64,000 bases of DNA, taken from Planctomycetaceae bacterium. Its GTDB lineage: Bacteria; Planctomycetota; Planctomycetia; Pirellulales; Pirellulaceae. Positions within the stretch are counted from its first letter, which is position 1. Every line of letters begins with the position of its first letter. Location: positions 1-64,000 of the forward strand of contig JAAYDI010000112.1 of the NCBI GenBank assembly GCA_012729315.1, read 5' to 3'. This document shows, one piece after another, positions 48,911 through 58,357 of this stretch. The notes below the pieces were generated by a model, which ran no database searches, was not told the DNA's origin, and was given only the letters and a program-made list of their open reading frames with translations. Position numbers and translations under genes: made by a program.

Positions 48911-51900
48911 TTACTCTCCGTCGAGCCAGGCGGCCAGGACGTCCTCGGCCAGCAAGTCGAGCAGCGATTCCCACTGCTCATTGGCGACATCCACGAGCGA
49001 CGAAAGCTGGCCGCTCGTCGGAGCCTGTCCGATCCGCGCCTGCCAGTCAGCCGCCGCATCGGGTACTCCTGGCACCGCGGCCGCGCTGGCCGGCGACGCC
49101 GCGACCATGGCAACTGTCGTGCCCTGCACAGCGCCTGCCAGGTTGCCGACCGCGAAGCCCTCGCTCGCCGTCCCCGCCACCGCGTCAAGGGCCTCGCCCT
49201 CGCCAGCACTCTCGCCGGCACCCTCGCCCAGGCCGTCGCGACGGTTGAGATAATTCACGATCAGCAGGGCGTCAAGCGGTGACACGTGCTTGTCACGATT
49301 CACGTCCAGCCGCACGCCGGGCGTACCTCCCCGGTTCAGATGATTGATCACCAGCAGCGCGTCGATCGGGGAGATGAAACCGTCGAAGTTCACATCGAGC
49401 GGTTCCCCCAACGGTGTGCCGCCCCCGGTGCCCGCCCCACTGGCGTGCGGATCCACGATCGTGAGCGACTTGAGCCCGTATTGGATGTCGGCTGGCGAGA
49501 CGACATCGGGCGGATGGTAGTACAGGACGTCGTGCGACGGGCTCACATCGGCCGGATCGCCAACGAACTCCACCGTGCCCGTGTCGACCGCCGTGAATAC
49601 GATGCGGAAGACCTCGTACAGGTCCGGGCCGAGCGGATCGAAACCGGTCTGGATCGCGCCGACTTCGTTCACGATACCCGGGGTATCCACGTCGCCCGAA
49701 AGTGCGTTGGAGTACTCGTCCGTGAACGAGATGGCGAATCCCAGGCTGTTGGCGGCATCGTAGTTGGCCGTCACCAGCGTGCGATCGTACAGCACGTCCA
49801 TGTACACCGCATAGATGCCGGCCGTGTTGGCCGCCACGTCCCGGGTGTCCTGCACAGAGGCGACCAGAACGAACTCGTCACCCACGTTGACCTGGGAGAT
49901 CGGGGTCCCGTTAAGGTCCACAATGTCAAAGACCAGGTCCACCGTCTGCTCGCCGGCCGGATCCTTGATAATCGTGACCGTGGCGGTGCTGCTGCCGTTG
50001 GCGTTGCTGATCGTGTACTGGAACTTGTCGATGCCGTCGAAGGACGCGTCCGGAGTGTAGATAATGACGTCATCGAGCGGGTCGTCGGGCGTTCCATTGT
50101 TGTCAATGACCGCCGTGCCCATGGTCGGGTTGGTCACCGACGTGAGCTGCATCGTACCGAGCACGCCAGGCAGGTCGTTACGCAGCACGTCCAGGATCTG
50201 CGCCCCGGTGGCCAGACGGTAGGAATCGTCCACCGCGATGGGAGTCAGCACCTGCGGACGGACGAACACCGTGACCTCCGCGGTCGAGACCGCGCCCGTG
50301 CCATCACTGATCGTGTAGGTGAACGTCTCCACCGGCGGGCTGACGGCGCTCTGGGCGGAGTACAACAGGGACTTGCGATCGGGGGAGATCTGCACGTTGC
50401 CCCGCGCGGGCTGCGTCACCGAGACGATGGCGAGCACGCCAGTGGAACTGGCGAAGTCGTTGGCCAGTACGTTCAGCTCTTGGCGGATGGCGCCTTCGGG
50501 TACTTCGTAACTGTCCGGGTTGGCCACCGGTTCGTTCGACAGGACCAGCAGCCGATAGTCTTCCACTTCACCAGCCGTGGCACGGCCGGAAGGCGCCAGA
50601 TTGGCGTCCGACGAGAAGCGGAAGCGGGCGTAGGTGTGTCCGACCACCGCATTGGACGGCACCGTGATGGGGATCTGGTAGACGCCGGTTCCCAGCACGC
50701 GGTCACAAATCACGTGCTCCCCGGCATCGGTCCAGTCGCCGTCCTGATTGAAGTCGATCCAGCCCTGCAGGAATCCTTGGGGATAGGAGGTCGACGTGAC
50801 GGTCACCCCCAGTGTGGCGGTCGTTCCGGCGTATAGCGCCGCCGGAAAAACGATACCATCTTCATCGGCGAGATTCAGAAGGTCGTCTCCGTCAGCGAGG
50901 GGGCTGGGCAATCCGTTCGGTTCGGCGTCAATGAGTGTTCCGAGCATGAATCCGGGAAGGATGCCGTGCGCCGCGCCTCCCTGGCTGCTGAGCGTGAGGT
51001 AGGGGGCCGGGGCATCGCCATAGTCGAACGCCGCCACGTTGCCGAAGTTCACGTTCGGCACGGTCCCATTGGCCACCACATCCACCACGTGGTAGCCCAG
51101 CGCCGGGGAGGTCAGCGACCAGCCGGGGCTCGGTACTTCGCGGATGGTGATCTGTCCGGCGGGGATGCCACTGATGCTGTACGAGCCGTCTGCGCCGGTC
51201 ACGGCGGCCGGCTCACCCAGCGCGATCTGACCGTCGTTGTTCAGGTCCGCGTAGATGTACACCCCCGGTATGCCCGGTTCCTTCGGATCCTTGATGCCAT
51301 CGCCGTCCAGGTCGTGCCATTTGACGCCCGACACGACGCCTGGCAGCGGCATGTTGCCGAAGTTCACGCCGCTCACGACATCGCCTCGTCGGGTGATCGT
51401 AACGGTCTGCTTGCCGCTGGCCGGGTTGATGGCGGTCCAACTGGGTTGCAGCACCTGGCCGACGGTGTACGTACCGGGCACGGCTGTCGTGATGATCGTG
51501 TAAGCACCGGTCGCGTCCGTGACGGCGTACGGGTCGCGGGAGTCCATCACGCCGTTGCGGTTCACGTCCAGGTAGACCGTCCAGCCGGCGATGCCTGCCT
51601 CGGCAGGGTCCCGCACGCCGTTGCCGTTGCGGTCCATGTAGACGACTCCACTGACGCCGGTCGTCTTGATCTGCGAGACGGCGTTGTTCACGTTCAGCCG
51701 TCCACCGGTGACTACGTACGGGGCATATTGCGGGAACTGGTCGACGCTGTTCAGGAGCAACTGCCGCGTCTCCGCCACACTCAGTTCGGGTGCCAAGGCC
51801 CGCAGCAGCGCGGCGGCACCGGTCACGTGTGGCGAGGCCATCGACGTGCCGGACAGGTACTGATATCCGGCCCCTTCAAACATCATCAGGTCCGTGCTCG

Positions 51901-53164
51901 TGATGTACGGCGGGGCTGTGCTCAGAATCTGACTGCCCGGCGCGAACAGATCGACCGAGAGTTTGCCGTAGTTGCTGTAATCGGCCGGCATTTCCGCATA
52001 GGTGCTGGCCGCCACGGTGATCATCCCGGGAATGTCGTAGGAAGCGGGGAAGGCCGGTACCGTGTCGTTGTTCTCGCTGTCGTTACCCGCGGCACATACG
52101 TACGAGATCCCGGCGGCAATGTGAGCTTCGATGGCCGCACGTTCGGCATTCGATTCGCCCGCCCCGCCATAGCTGTGGTTGCTGGCGACGATGTTCACAC
52201 CATACTGCTGCTTCATCATCGTCACGTAGGAGAGCCCGGCGACGATGACGGCCGAGGTGCCGGACAATGCCCCCGCGCTGTCGAACAGGACATTGAGGGC
52301 CATGATCTGGACGTCCCAGTTGACGCCGGTGACGCCGATCCCGTTGTTGCCGACCGCGCCAATCGTGCCCGCCACGTGGGTTCCGTGCCCCGAATCCCGG
52401 TCCCGGTCCAGCGGGTCGCCGTTGGTGGCGCCGACGCCGGGGGCGATGCCGTAGACGTCGTCAATCCAGCCGTTGCCGTCGTCGTCAATGCCGTTGCCGG
52501 GGATTTCGCCCGGATTGATCCACATGTTGCCGGCCAGATCGGGATGCGTGTAATCCACGCCGGAGTCCAGCACGGCGACCACCACCGATTCGGAACCGGT
52601 GTACAAGTCCCAGGCCTCCGCCGCATCGATGTCCGCGTCGGGCACCGTGCCGATTAATGTGCCGTTATTGTTCAGGCCCCACAACCATGGATAGAGAGGA
52701 TCGTTTGGGATCGCGGTTGGTTGCCGGTAGAAGTTCGGTTCCGCAAACTCGATCTGCGGTTTCATGTCCCAGTTCTGCGCCGCCACCCAGGTCACATAGT
52801 GCGGCGTCGGGTTCGACTGGTCCGGTGTATACCACGGCAGATTCACCAAGGCCATGTTGTCCAACCCGTAGAACGTCTGCGCAACCGTGGCGTTTTCGGC
52901 CGCCAGGATCTCCTGGATCTGTTCCTGCGTCGTGCCCGGTTTGAACTGCACGAGCAACTGGCCATTGACGAAGTTGTTGCCGGCCGATTCACCCTCCGCC
53001 GTGCCGTCAAGCAGAAACGAACTCTCCAACGCATCGACCGCCGTCAGTAACCGGCGCTCTTCCAGGGGCTCACCGCAAAGGGCCCGAAAACGCGAGGCCA
53101 ACAAGCTCCGACGATGCGGATTGCCGCGGCTTCTTCGCAACTTACTCGATAGTCTTGACTTCAC
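48911..53164 (-). CDS. LEPR-xLL/dockerin subtilisin-like (S8) protease
   Basis: About 1,417 residues from the preferred GTG at 53164, which has a GGGG-containing sequence upstream and lies downstream of a candidate promoter; the frame stays open back to 53473. The motif PLEERRLLTA is near residue 35. A propeptide (about 62-115; GQLLVQFKPGTTQEQIQEIL) precedes the S8 domain with a complete triad: VLDSGVDYTHPDL (D200), HGTHVAGTIG (H260), SGTSMASPHVTGAA (S441). Then come two SdrD_B-like domains (GVVYMDRNGNGVRDPAEAG; GVKWHDLDGDGIKDPKEPG), a GEVED domain, two Big_9-like repeats, a cohesin-like sandwich (about 1075-1239; GIYAVYMDVLYDR), two dockerin repeats (DVNFDGFISPIDALLVINHL, DVNRDKHVSPLDALLIVNYL) and a tail with SLLDLLAEDVLAAWLDGE. 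It is probably an exported processing or degradative protease attached to the surface assembly. Confidence 0.9.
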   Translation of the reverse strand: MKSRLSSKLRRSRGNPHRRSLLASRFRALCGEPLEERRLLTAVDALESSFLLDGTAEGESAGNNFVNGQLLVQFKPGTTQEQIQEILAAENATVAQTFYGLDNMALVNLPWYTPDQSNPTPHYVTWVAAQNWDMKPQIEFAEPNFYRQPTAIPNDPLYPWLWGLNNNGTLIGTVPDADIDAAEAWDLYTGSESVVVAVLDSGVDYTHPDLAGNMWINPGEIPGNGIDDDGNGWIDDVYGIAPGVGATNGDPLDRDRDSGHGTHVAGTIGAVGNNGIGVTGVNWDVQIMALNVLFDSAGALSGTSAVIVAGLSYVTMMKQQYGVNIVASNHSYGGAGESNAERAAIEAHIAAGISYVCAAGNDSENNDTVPAFPASYDIPGMITVAASTYAEMPADYSNYGKLSVDLFAPGSQILSTAPPYITSTDLMMFEGAGYQYLSGTSMASPHVTGAAALLRALAPELSVAETRQLLLNSVDQFPQYAPYVVTGGRLNVNNAVSQIKTTGVSGVVYMDRNGNGVRDPAEAGIAGWTVYLDVNRNGVMDSRDPYAVTDATGAYTIITTAVPGTYTVGQVLQPSWTAINPASGKQTVTITRRGDVVSGVNFGNMPLPGVVSGVKWHDLDGDGIKDPKEPGIPGVYIYADLNNDGQIALGEPAAVTGADGSYSISGIPAGQITIREVPSPGWSLTSPALGYHVVDVVANGTVPNVNFGNVAAFDYGDAPAPYLTLSSQGGAAHGILPGFMLGTLIDAEPNGLPSPLADGDDLLNLADEDGIVFPAALYAGTTATLGVTVTSTSYPQGFLQGWIDFNQDGDWTDAGEHVICDRVLGTGVYQIPITVPSNAVVGHTYARFRFSSDANLAPSGRATAGEVEDYRLLVLSNEPVANPDSYEVPEGAIRQELNVLANDFASSTGVLAIVSVTQPARGNVQISPDRKSLLYSAQSAVSPPVETFTYTISDGTGAVSTAEVTVFVRPQVLTPIAVDDSYRLATGAQILDVLRNDLPGVLGTMQLTSVTNPTMGTAVIDNNGTPDDPLDDVIIYTPDASFDGIDKFQYTISNANGSSTATVTIIKDPAGEQTVDLVFDIVDLNGTPISQVNVGDEFVLVASVQDTRDVAANTAGIYAVYMDVLYDRTLVTANYDAANSLGFAISFTDEYSNALSGDVDTPGIVNEVGAIQTGFDPLGPDLYEVFRIVFTAVDTGTVEFVGDPADVSPSHDVLYYHPPDVVSPADIQYGLKSLTIVDPHASGAGTGGGTPLGEPLDVNFDGFISPIDALLVINHLNRGGTPGVRLDVNRDKHVSPLDALLIVNYLNRRDGLGEGAGESAGEGEALDAVAGTASEGFAVGNLAGAVQGTTVAMVAASPASAAAVPGVPDAAADWQARIGQAPTSGQLSSLVDVANEQWESLLDLLAEDVLAAWLDGE

Positions 53165-53795
53165 GGTCTTAACCCCACTTGCAGTTGGATGATGCGACGA
53201 AAATGACGTGCTTCGCTCGAACAAACTCGGACAACCGCTCCCGGTGACGACAACACACAGCCACCGCACACTGCCACCGCCCGCGCGCGAGGCAGCAGAA
53301 TTACCACGGAACCGGCCCCGTCCAAACGCCAAGTGCCTGCGTGTCAAACGATATACGTCCGGCGCCTGGGATATTTCGCATAGTCCCGTCATTTCGATCG
53401 TAATTACCAGAAATCCCGTGTCAACAAAATTGCCGGCCCCTCCCGGAGAGTAGAGCCAGATCGGCCAACCCACAGAACCGACACCGGAAACACGGACCGA
53501 TCAGACGCTGGACCGGCAATTGCCGTCCGCTCAATAGAGGGGGGGGGGTGTGCGGCGCATGCGGAACGCTCGAACCGCCTGCGGCAGAGAGGCCGCCCGT
53601 CTCACCGATGGGGACGCGCGGGGGCCGGGAGAAGTCCGTCGTCAGGACGGATGCGCTGGGGGCGGGAGCGGTCAGGAGGCTGCGGAGCGGTTTCGGCCGG
53701 GCGGTCGCAGCGGCCGCTCCAAGCAACACGAGCGTCGACCGCTCGGGAGCGATCGACGCCCGTGAGTGTTCACGTGGGCGTCCGTGACGATGGGT
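53165..53795. other. Intergenic region upstream of the subtilase gene
   Basis: About 630 bp between two minus-strand genes. It holds the candidate subtilase promoter (53397-53424) and a run of ten G (53539-53548). The remainder (53550-53795) is very GC-rich with short open frames that show no recognisable protein. Confidence 0.6.
53397..53424 (-). promoter_or_regulatory. Candidate sigma-70-type promoter of the subtilase gene
   Basis: On the minus strand, a perfect TTGACA (53419-53424) is followed after 16 bp by TACGAT (53397-53402), which matches four of six -10 positions. A start near 53390 would leave a leader of about 225 nt before GTG 53164 and would exclude translation starts further upstream. 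Confidence 0.45.
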
Positions 53796-55118
53796 TTACC
53801 ACATGTACTCCAAGCCTGCGGTGAAACCGCCGTAAAACACGTCGCTGCTGTTGTCGATGAAGCTGACTCGCTGCCCCCCCACAAACGGCGCGCCCGCGTT
53901 GAAGTTGTCGGAAGCCAGCGCCACCTGGTCGGCCCACAGGAACATATAGCTGGTCTTGAACGTCCAGTTCTGGGTGATGCGCCAGAGGAGCGAGACGTTG
54001 AAGTCACCCTGGAATGCTACGGCGTCTTCCCGTTCGCGTTCCACGAGTGGTTCCACGAACGAGTAGGCATTGATTACGGTCCGCTGCATCGCATGGTTGC
54101 CGTAGATGCCCAGCTTCAGTTCCGTGCCGACGTGTACTCCTGGTACGATGCAGACCCACAGATCGCCGCCGATCTGGGCCCCGGTCATGGAGTTAATCGT
54201 CCCTACCAGGTAGTTCATCTCGCCAGGATTAATGGGGGCGAACGTCAGGTAGCGGAAGTCTTCAGCCAGTTCGATGAAGCGGACGCCTGCCAGCCAGGAT
54301 CCCTGCACGCGGACATTGGGCCCCATCCACCGCTGGCGGAAGTTGAGTTCCACCGAGTTGAGTTCGGACGAGTACTCGATGCGCTGGACGTGCGCTCGGT
54401 CGGTATCCGTATAACCCAGGAACGGACCTGAGCCGTAGTTGCTCATGATCGAGTACAACTGATGGTCTTCACTGCGGGCTTCGGCCTGGGACGCCCAGTT
54501 GAACCCGCCCAGCCAGGTGGCCTCGATATTGTTGCCAGCGCCTAACTGGATGGCGGCGCTGATCCGTGCCCCGGATCGGTCGGAAAAATTGAGCTGCTCG
54601 GTGCCGAGTACGGGTGTGCCGCCCACGCCCTCGGTGGCGAAGATGGTCGGCTCGCCGATCTCGTCGCGCTGCAACGTGACCCATTCGGCCGAGAAGTCGT
54701 ACCAGCGCTGGGCGGCGCAGCCACCGGCACCGTAGGGGAGCAACCAGTGCAGTATCCGGAAGTCGAAGTCGTCGTCATAGGCCCCCGTGCACTGCTCGCA
54801 GCCGTAACCGCCACACGCCGGACACCAGGGTTGCCCCATCATCTCGCCGTTGGCCATGGCACCCTGCATGGGGGCACCCTGCATGGGCATCGGAGCCGTT
54901 CCGGTGAACTGCTGCGGCGCGGCGCCCTGGGTGGGGTCATAATATGCGGTTGGCTGGTATCCGTTCGGGGCCGGCGCCGGCATGCCCGGATAGCTGGCCA
55001 CCATCGGCGCATTGCCCGGATACGGATATGGATACGACTGGGCATGCGCCCTGTGCACGGCAATCACCAGGACCATGATTGTCAACACGCACAGTACCCA
55101 CGACCTTTGGATTCTCAT
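53796..55118 (-). CDS. Planctomycete outer-membrane beta-barrel protein (BBP7-like)
   Basis: The 440-residue protein has a signal peptide (VLCVLTIMVLVIAVHRAHAQ), then a Pro/Tyr/Met/Gln-rich low-complexity segment (about 25-90) and a Cys-rich motif WCPACGGYGCEQC. From about residue 125 it is a series of amphipathic strands (WYDFSAEWVTLQRDE, NIEATWLGGFNWAS, WRITQNWTFKTSYMFLWADQ) ending in an aromatic residue, GFTAGLEYMW, as expected for BAM-assembled barrels. It is related in layout to the barrel at 36800. GGAG 9 nt before ATG 55118 supports this start over 55160. Function unknown; it is divergent from the kinase-like gene. Confidence 0.78.
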   Translation of the reverse strand: MRIQRSWVLCVLTIMVLVIAVHRAHAQSYPYPYPGNAPMVASYPGMPAPAPNGYQPTAYYDPTQGAAPQQFTGTAPMPMQGAPMQGAMANGEMMGQPWCPACGGYGCEQCTGAYDDDFDFRILHWLLPYGAGGCAAQRWYDFSAEWVTLQRDEIGEPTIFATEGVGGTPVLGTEQLNFSDRSGARISAAIQLGAGNNIEATWLGGFNWASQAEARSEDHQLYSIMSNYGSGPFLGYTDTDRAHVQRIEYSSELNSVELNFRQRWMGPNVRVQGSWLAGVRFIELAEDFRYLTFAPINPGEMNYLVGTINSMTGAQIGGDLWVCIVPGVHVGTELKLGIYGNHAMQRTVINAYSFVEPLVEREREDAVAFQGDFNVSLLWRITQNWTFKTSYMFLWADQVALASDNFNAGAPFVGGQRVSFIDNSSDVFYGGFTAGLEYMW

Positions 55119-55601
55119 TGGTAATTCTCCGCGGCACGAATGCGATTTGTCCGGGCGCAACCCTCAGGCTGCCTGGCCGCCTTCCCGTGGCTATTTCCGA
55201 CTCGCTATTGATCCGTTGACAACGCCGGGTCGGCGCAATGCAGGCGTGCCCCTGGCGATGTATGGTGTACCTGTCGTTTCCTATCGGCCTCGCGCAGAAA
55301 TCAGAACCAACACTTCCGGTGCTCCCTGAATACCTTGGATAATCGGCAAACTTGCGGCCGAAAATTGGGGGTTTCCTGAGATTCATGTGAGAAACGCAGC
55401 AAATCATTCCGGACCATCGCCCGCCCTCGCAGCGACTCGATAGAATGGGTGACATGGGGCGACGTGGTGGAGTTGCCAGCGACGTTACTTGCGACCACGC
55501 ACGTGGGACGCAAGAATGAATTCCAGGTTCGCCTGGCACGCGCCGCCGGGGCGCACGTGCTGGACGACCAGCGATCAGGTGCCTGCATGTGGAGGCGGGG
55601 G
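55119..55601. other. Divergent intergenic region between barrel and kinase-like genes
   Basis: About 480 bp that should hold promoters for both genes. A TTGACA occurs near 55216 on the plus strand but has no acceptable -10 partner at normal spacing. No repeat or RNA gene was recognised. The kinase frame is open back to 55449, but no good ribosome binding site supports that start. Confidence 0.55.
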
Positions 55602-58289
55602 ATGGCCAAACTGAGGGAAGTCGCGACGACCGCCGAGCTGATGAAGCTGTTGGAGGAAAGCGGCATACTCAGCGCGGAACAATTGCGCACCGCGCAGGCC
55701 ACGGCGGCCGAAACCAACAACTGCCGGCTGCTGGCCCGCCGGCTGGTCGCGCAGGACATCGTCACCCGCTGGCAGGCAGGCCAGTTACTGGTGGGCTGGA
55801 CGCGGCTGTGCCTCGGCAAGTACGTGCTGCAGAGTCAGATCGGACGCGGTGATTTCGGTCGCCTGTTCGTCGCGCGGCACCCGCAGCTGGACCGTGAAGT
55901 CGCCATCAAGACGCTGTCCCGCCGGTTCACGCGGTATCCGAAAATGGTGGATCAGTTCCTGGCCGACGCGCGGGACGTTGCGGCGCTGGATCACCGCAAC
56001 ATCGTCCACGTGTTCGATGTCGACAGCTGCGATGACCAGTTCTACATGGTGATGGAGCATGTGCGGGGCATCAACCTGCGGCAGCAGGTGGAACAGGCGG
56101 GACCGCTGGACATGCGGGCGGTGGGGGATTATCTGAGCCAGGCCGCCGACGGCCTGACACACGCGCACCACCGGGGGGTCGTACATCGCGATCTGCGTCC
56201 CGGGAATCTGATGGTCGATGACAAAGGTGTCGTCAAAATCGTCGGCTGGGGAGTCGGGCGACTGGTCGGCATGCGCCGCACACTCGACTCCGCCGCCGCC
56301 GAGCGGGCGGATCCGCGCGACTCGGGTTATGCAGCGCCGGAACTGTGCGAGGGCCGGGAGGCGGGGGACGCGCGCAGTGACGTCTATGCCTTGGGATGTA
56401 TTGCCGGCTACCTGCTGACCGGCCAGGACCCGCCGGCGAACGCGGTGCGCGGCGCGCATGCCGCTGAGCCGACGGCGAATGCCGCGAAGTGTACGGAATT
56501 GCCCGCGGACGTTCCGGACGACTTCGCGGCCATCGTCCGCCGTATGCTGGCGGCCGACCCGGCCGAGCGTTTTCCGTCGGCTGCCGAACTGGCGCAGGCG
56601 CTGCAGCCGTGGACTCGCCCAGGCGCGGAGACCGCCCCGCCACCTGCGCTGCCAGCCAGCACGCCGCCGAGCGAATCGTTCGACTGGACGCCCGAAAAGC
56701 GGGTGGTCGCGCGGACGGCCAAGCCCCCTGAGGCGACCGCAGACGCTGCGGGCCGGTCACTGCTGCCACTGCGCCGTGTGCCATGGTGGGCGGTGATGGC
56801 CGCCTTGGCCGCGGCTGTAACGGTCATTGTGGGATTCGCCGCCGTGCTGGTCATGCGCGGGTCGTCCCAACCAGAAGCCGCCGTGGATAGGCACGCGCCG
56901 GAGCATCCGGAGCACGTTGTTTCCACACCGCCACGCGTCCGCAAACGTGACGACAGCCGGCCGCCGCGCATGGATGTCGATCCGGAACCCCCAATGCCGG
57001 AGGGCAGCCCACCGGCGGCCACCACGCCACCGGAAGTCGACGCTCTGCCGGCCGAGCCGGCGCCAGCCACCCCCGAGTCTGCACCGCAGGCCGCATCGGA
57101 GCCCGCTCCCCTGCCCGACCCGAACGCCGATGATGCCCCACCGCCGCCCGCTGACGCAGACGCGGATACGCAAACGCCAGCCACCACGCCGCCAGCCACC
57201 ACGCCGCCGGCGGATGAACCGCTTGGCAATCCATGGCGCGACCTGCCGGCGGCCGTGGATCTGCCGCCCGTGACCGACACGGCTGACACGGCCGCGCCGC
57301 TGGAGCCACTCGTGTTGGGGTCGCTTGCCGCGCCCTGGACGGACGCCTGCCGGGTGACGCTGCTTGGCGGCCAGACGGCCGGCACGCGGCGGGGTACGCA
57401 GTTCGCCTTGACGCCAACGGCTCGGGGCAGCGGCCCGTCGTGGCAGATCACGCTGGTGGACGACAAGACGCCCTCCGCGGCGCCGCACAACGTGGCCCGC
57501 GTGTGGGTGGACCAGGATCATCTGCGGTTCGAGTGGGACGCGGCCGCGGTGGAACTGGACAGTGCCGGCCAGCTCTGCAACTGTGTGCTGCGCTGGACCT
57601 GCGACGCCCAGACGCACGACCTGCGGCTGCGCACTTCGCAGCCAGCAGAACCGCTGCGGATCGATCTCAAGAAACAGGCGACTGTGGCGAACACGCGGGT
57701 CCCGGCTTCACCCGATGCGAAGCAAGTACGCTTCCAGGTAACCCTGGTGGAAGACCCCCTGCCGCGCTACTACACCCTCAGCCCGACTGAGCCGATCGCG
57801 GTGGGCTCCGACGCGAAACTGCAGATCAGTCTGGGGCCCGATGCCGAGTCGCAGGTGCTGGTCTTGGAACTGATGCCTGAGTTGAAGACCGTCTTCCGCC
57901 TGAAGTGTGAGGCGTATTTCCGGGTCAGTCCGGACGCCAGCTTGGAAGTCTTGACCACCAAACGCGTTGCCGGTGCGGAGTTGCAGGTGGCGCAGAATCA
58001 GGAACTGGCCAACCAGCTGGCACAGCAGAAGCGAAACGCCGTGATCAACACGGCGTCGACCGACCCGTTGTACAAGGGCCGCCAGGAGGAGATGCAGAAG
58101 GCCGCCGCGCTGCTGGCCGAATGCACCAGGATGACCGAGAACATGGCGGCGCTGGCGGAAATCCGCACCGCCGTCGCCGTGGGTGCCGCCATCCACTACC
58201 GCGCGTTCTTCCTGGTGGATGACTGCGAAGTCGAGTTGCTCCGCACCGGTCCGGAGGCCGCGCCGGATCAGCCAGAAACGCGGCAATAA
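55602..58289 (+). CDS. Transmembrane Ser/Thr kinase-like protein lacking the DFG aspartate (probable pseudokinase)
   Basis: The 895-residue protein starts at ATG 55602, 6 nt after GGAGG. A short helical lead (LMKLLEESGILSAEQLRTAQ) precedes a kinase-like domain (about 72-335): IGRGDFGRLFVARH, catalytic-type lysine in VAIKTLSRR (K103), VVHRDLRPGNLMVDD (H195, D197). However, where DFG is expected the sequence is KIVGWGVGRL, with glycine (G215) in place of the metal-binding aspartate, and the activation segment is SGYAAPELCEG. After a transmembrane helix (about 395-425, WWAVMAALAAAVTVIVGFAA) comes a long Pro/Ala/Asp-rich linker (about 430-560) and an unrecognised, beta-rich extracytoplasmic domain of about 300 residues ending in a helical stretch. 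It may signal by scaffolding rather than by catalysis. No sigma partner is adjacent. Confidence 0.85.
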   Translation: MAKLREVATTAELMKLLEESGILSAEQLRTAQATAAETNNCRLLARRLVAQDIVTRWQAGQLLVGWTRLCLGKYVLQSQIGRGDFGRLFVARHPQLDREVAIKTLSRRFTRYPKMVDQFLADARDVAALDHRNIVHVFDVDSCDDQFYMVMEHVRGINLRQQVEQAGPLDMRAVGDYLSQAADGLTHAHHRGVVHRDLRPGNLMVDDKGVVKIVGWGVGRLVGMRRTLDSAAAERADPRDSGYAAPELCEGREAGDARSDVYALGCIAGYLLTGQDPPANAVRGAHAAEPTANAAKCTELPADVPDDFAAIVRRMLAADPAERFPSAAELAQALQPWTRPGAETAPPPALPASTPPSESFDWTPEKRVVARTAKPPEATADAAGRSLLPLRRVPWWAVMAALAAAVTVIVGFAAVLVMRGSSQPEAAVDRHAPEHPEHVVSTPPRVRKRDDSRPPRMDVDPEPPMPEGSPPAATTPPEVDALPAEPAPATPESAPQAASEPAPLPDPNADDAPPPPADADADTQTPATTPPATTPPADEPLGNPWRDLPAAVDLPPVTDTADTAAPLEPLVLGSLAAPWTDACRVTLLGGQTAGTRRGTQFALTPTARGSGPSWQITLVDDKTPSAAPHNVARVWVDQDHLRFEWDAAAVELDSAGQLCNCVLRWTCDAQTHDLRLRTSQPAEPLRIDLKKQATVANTRVPASPDAKQVRFQVTLVEDPLPRYYTLSPTEPIAVGSDAKLQISLGPDAESQVLVLELMPELKTVFRLKCEAYFRVSPDASLEVLTTKRVAGAELQVAQNQELANQLAQQKRNAVINTASTDPLYKGRQEEMQKAAALLAECTRMTENMAALAEIRTAVAVGAAIHYRAFFLVDDCEVELLRTGPEAAPDQPETRQ

Positions 58290-58294
58290 TGAGC

Positions 58295-58336
58295 ACTGGC
58301 CATCCCTCCTGGGGTTGGACAGGGAGGATGGCCAGT
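58295..58336. terminator. Hairpin between convergent kinase-like and Cys-rich genes
   Basis: ACTGGCCATCC (58295-58305) pairs with GGATGGCCAGT (58326-58336), starting 5 nt after the kinase-like stop codon. The 20-nt loop can itself pair partly. No long T-tract is present. Confidence 0.6.
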
Positions 58337-58357
58337 CTATTGAGCAGATGCCGTGAC

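Noticed and set aside
53165-53473. N-terminal extension of the subtilase to 53473
   Set aside because: The extension would start upstream of a good TTGACA promoter, encodes an unlikely Ser/Arg-rich lead and puts the LEPR-xLL motif far from the N-terminus, unlike the four sister proteins.
53550-53787. Short plus-strand frames in the GC-rich gap before the second barrel
   Set aside because: Three overlapping frames are open at once, as expected for GC-rich DNA; no ribosome binding site or motif supports any of them.
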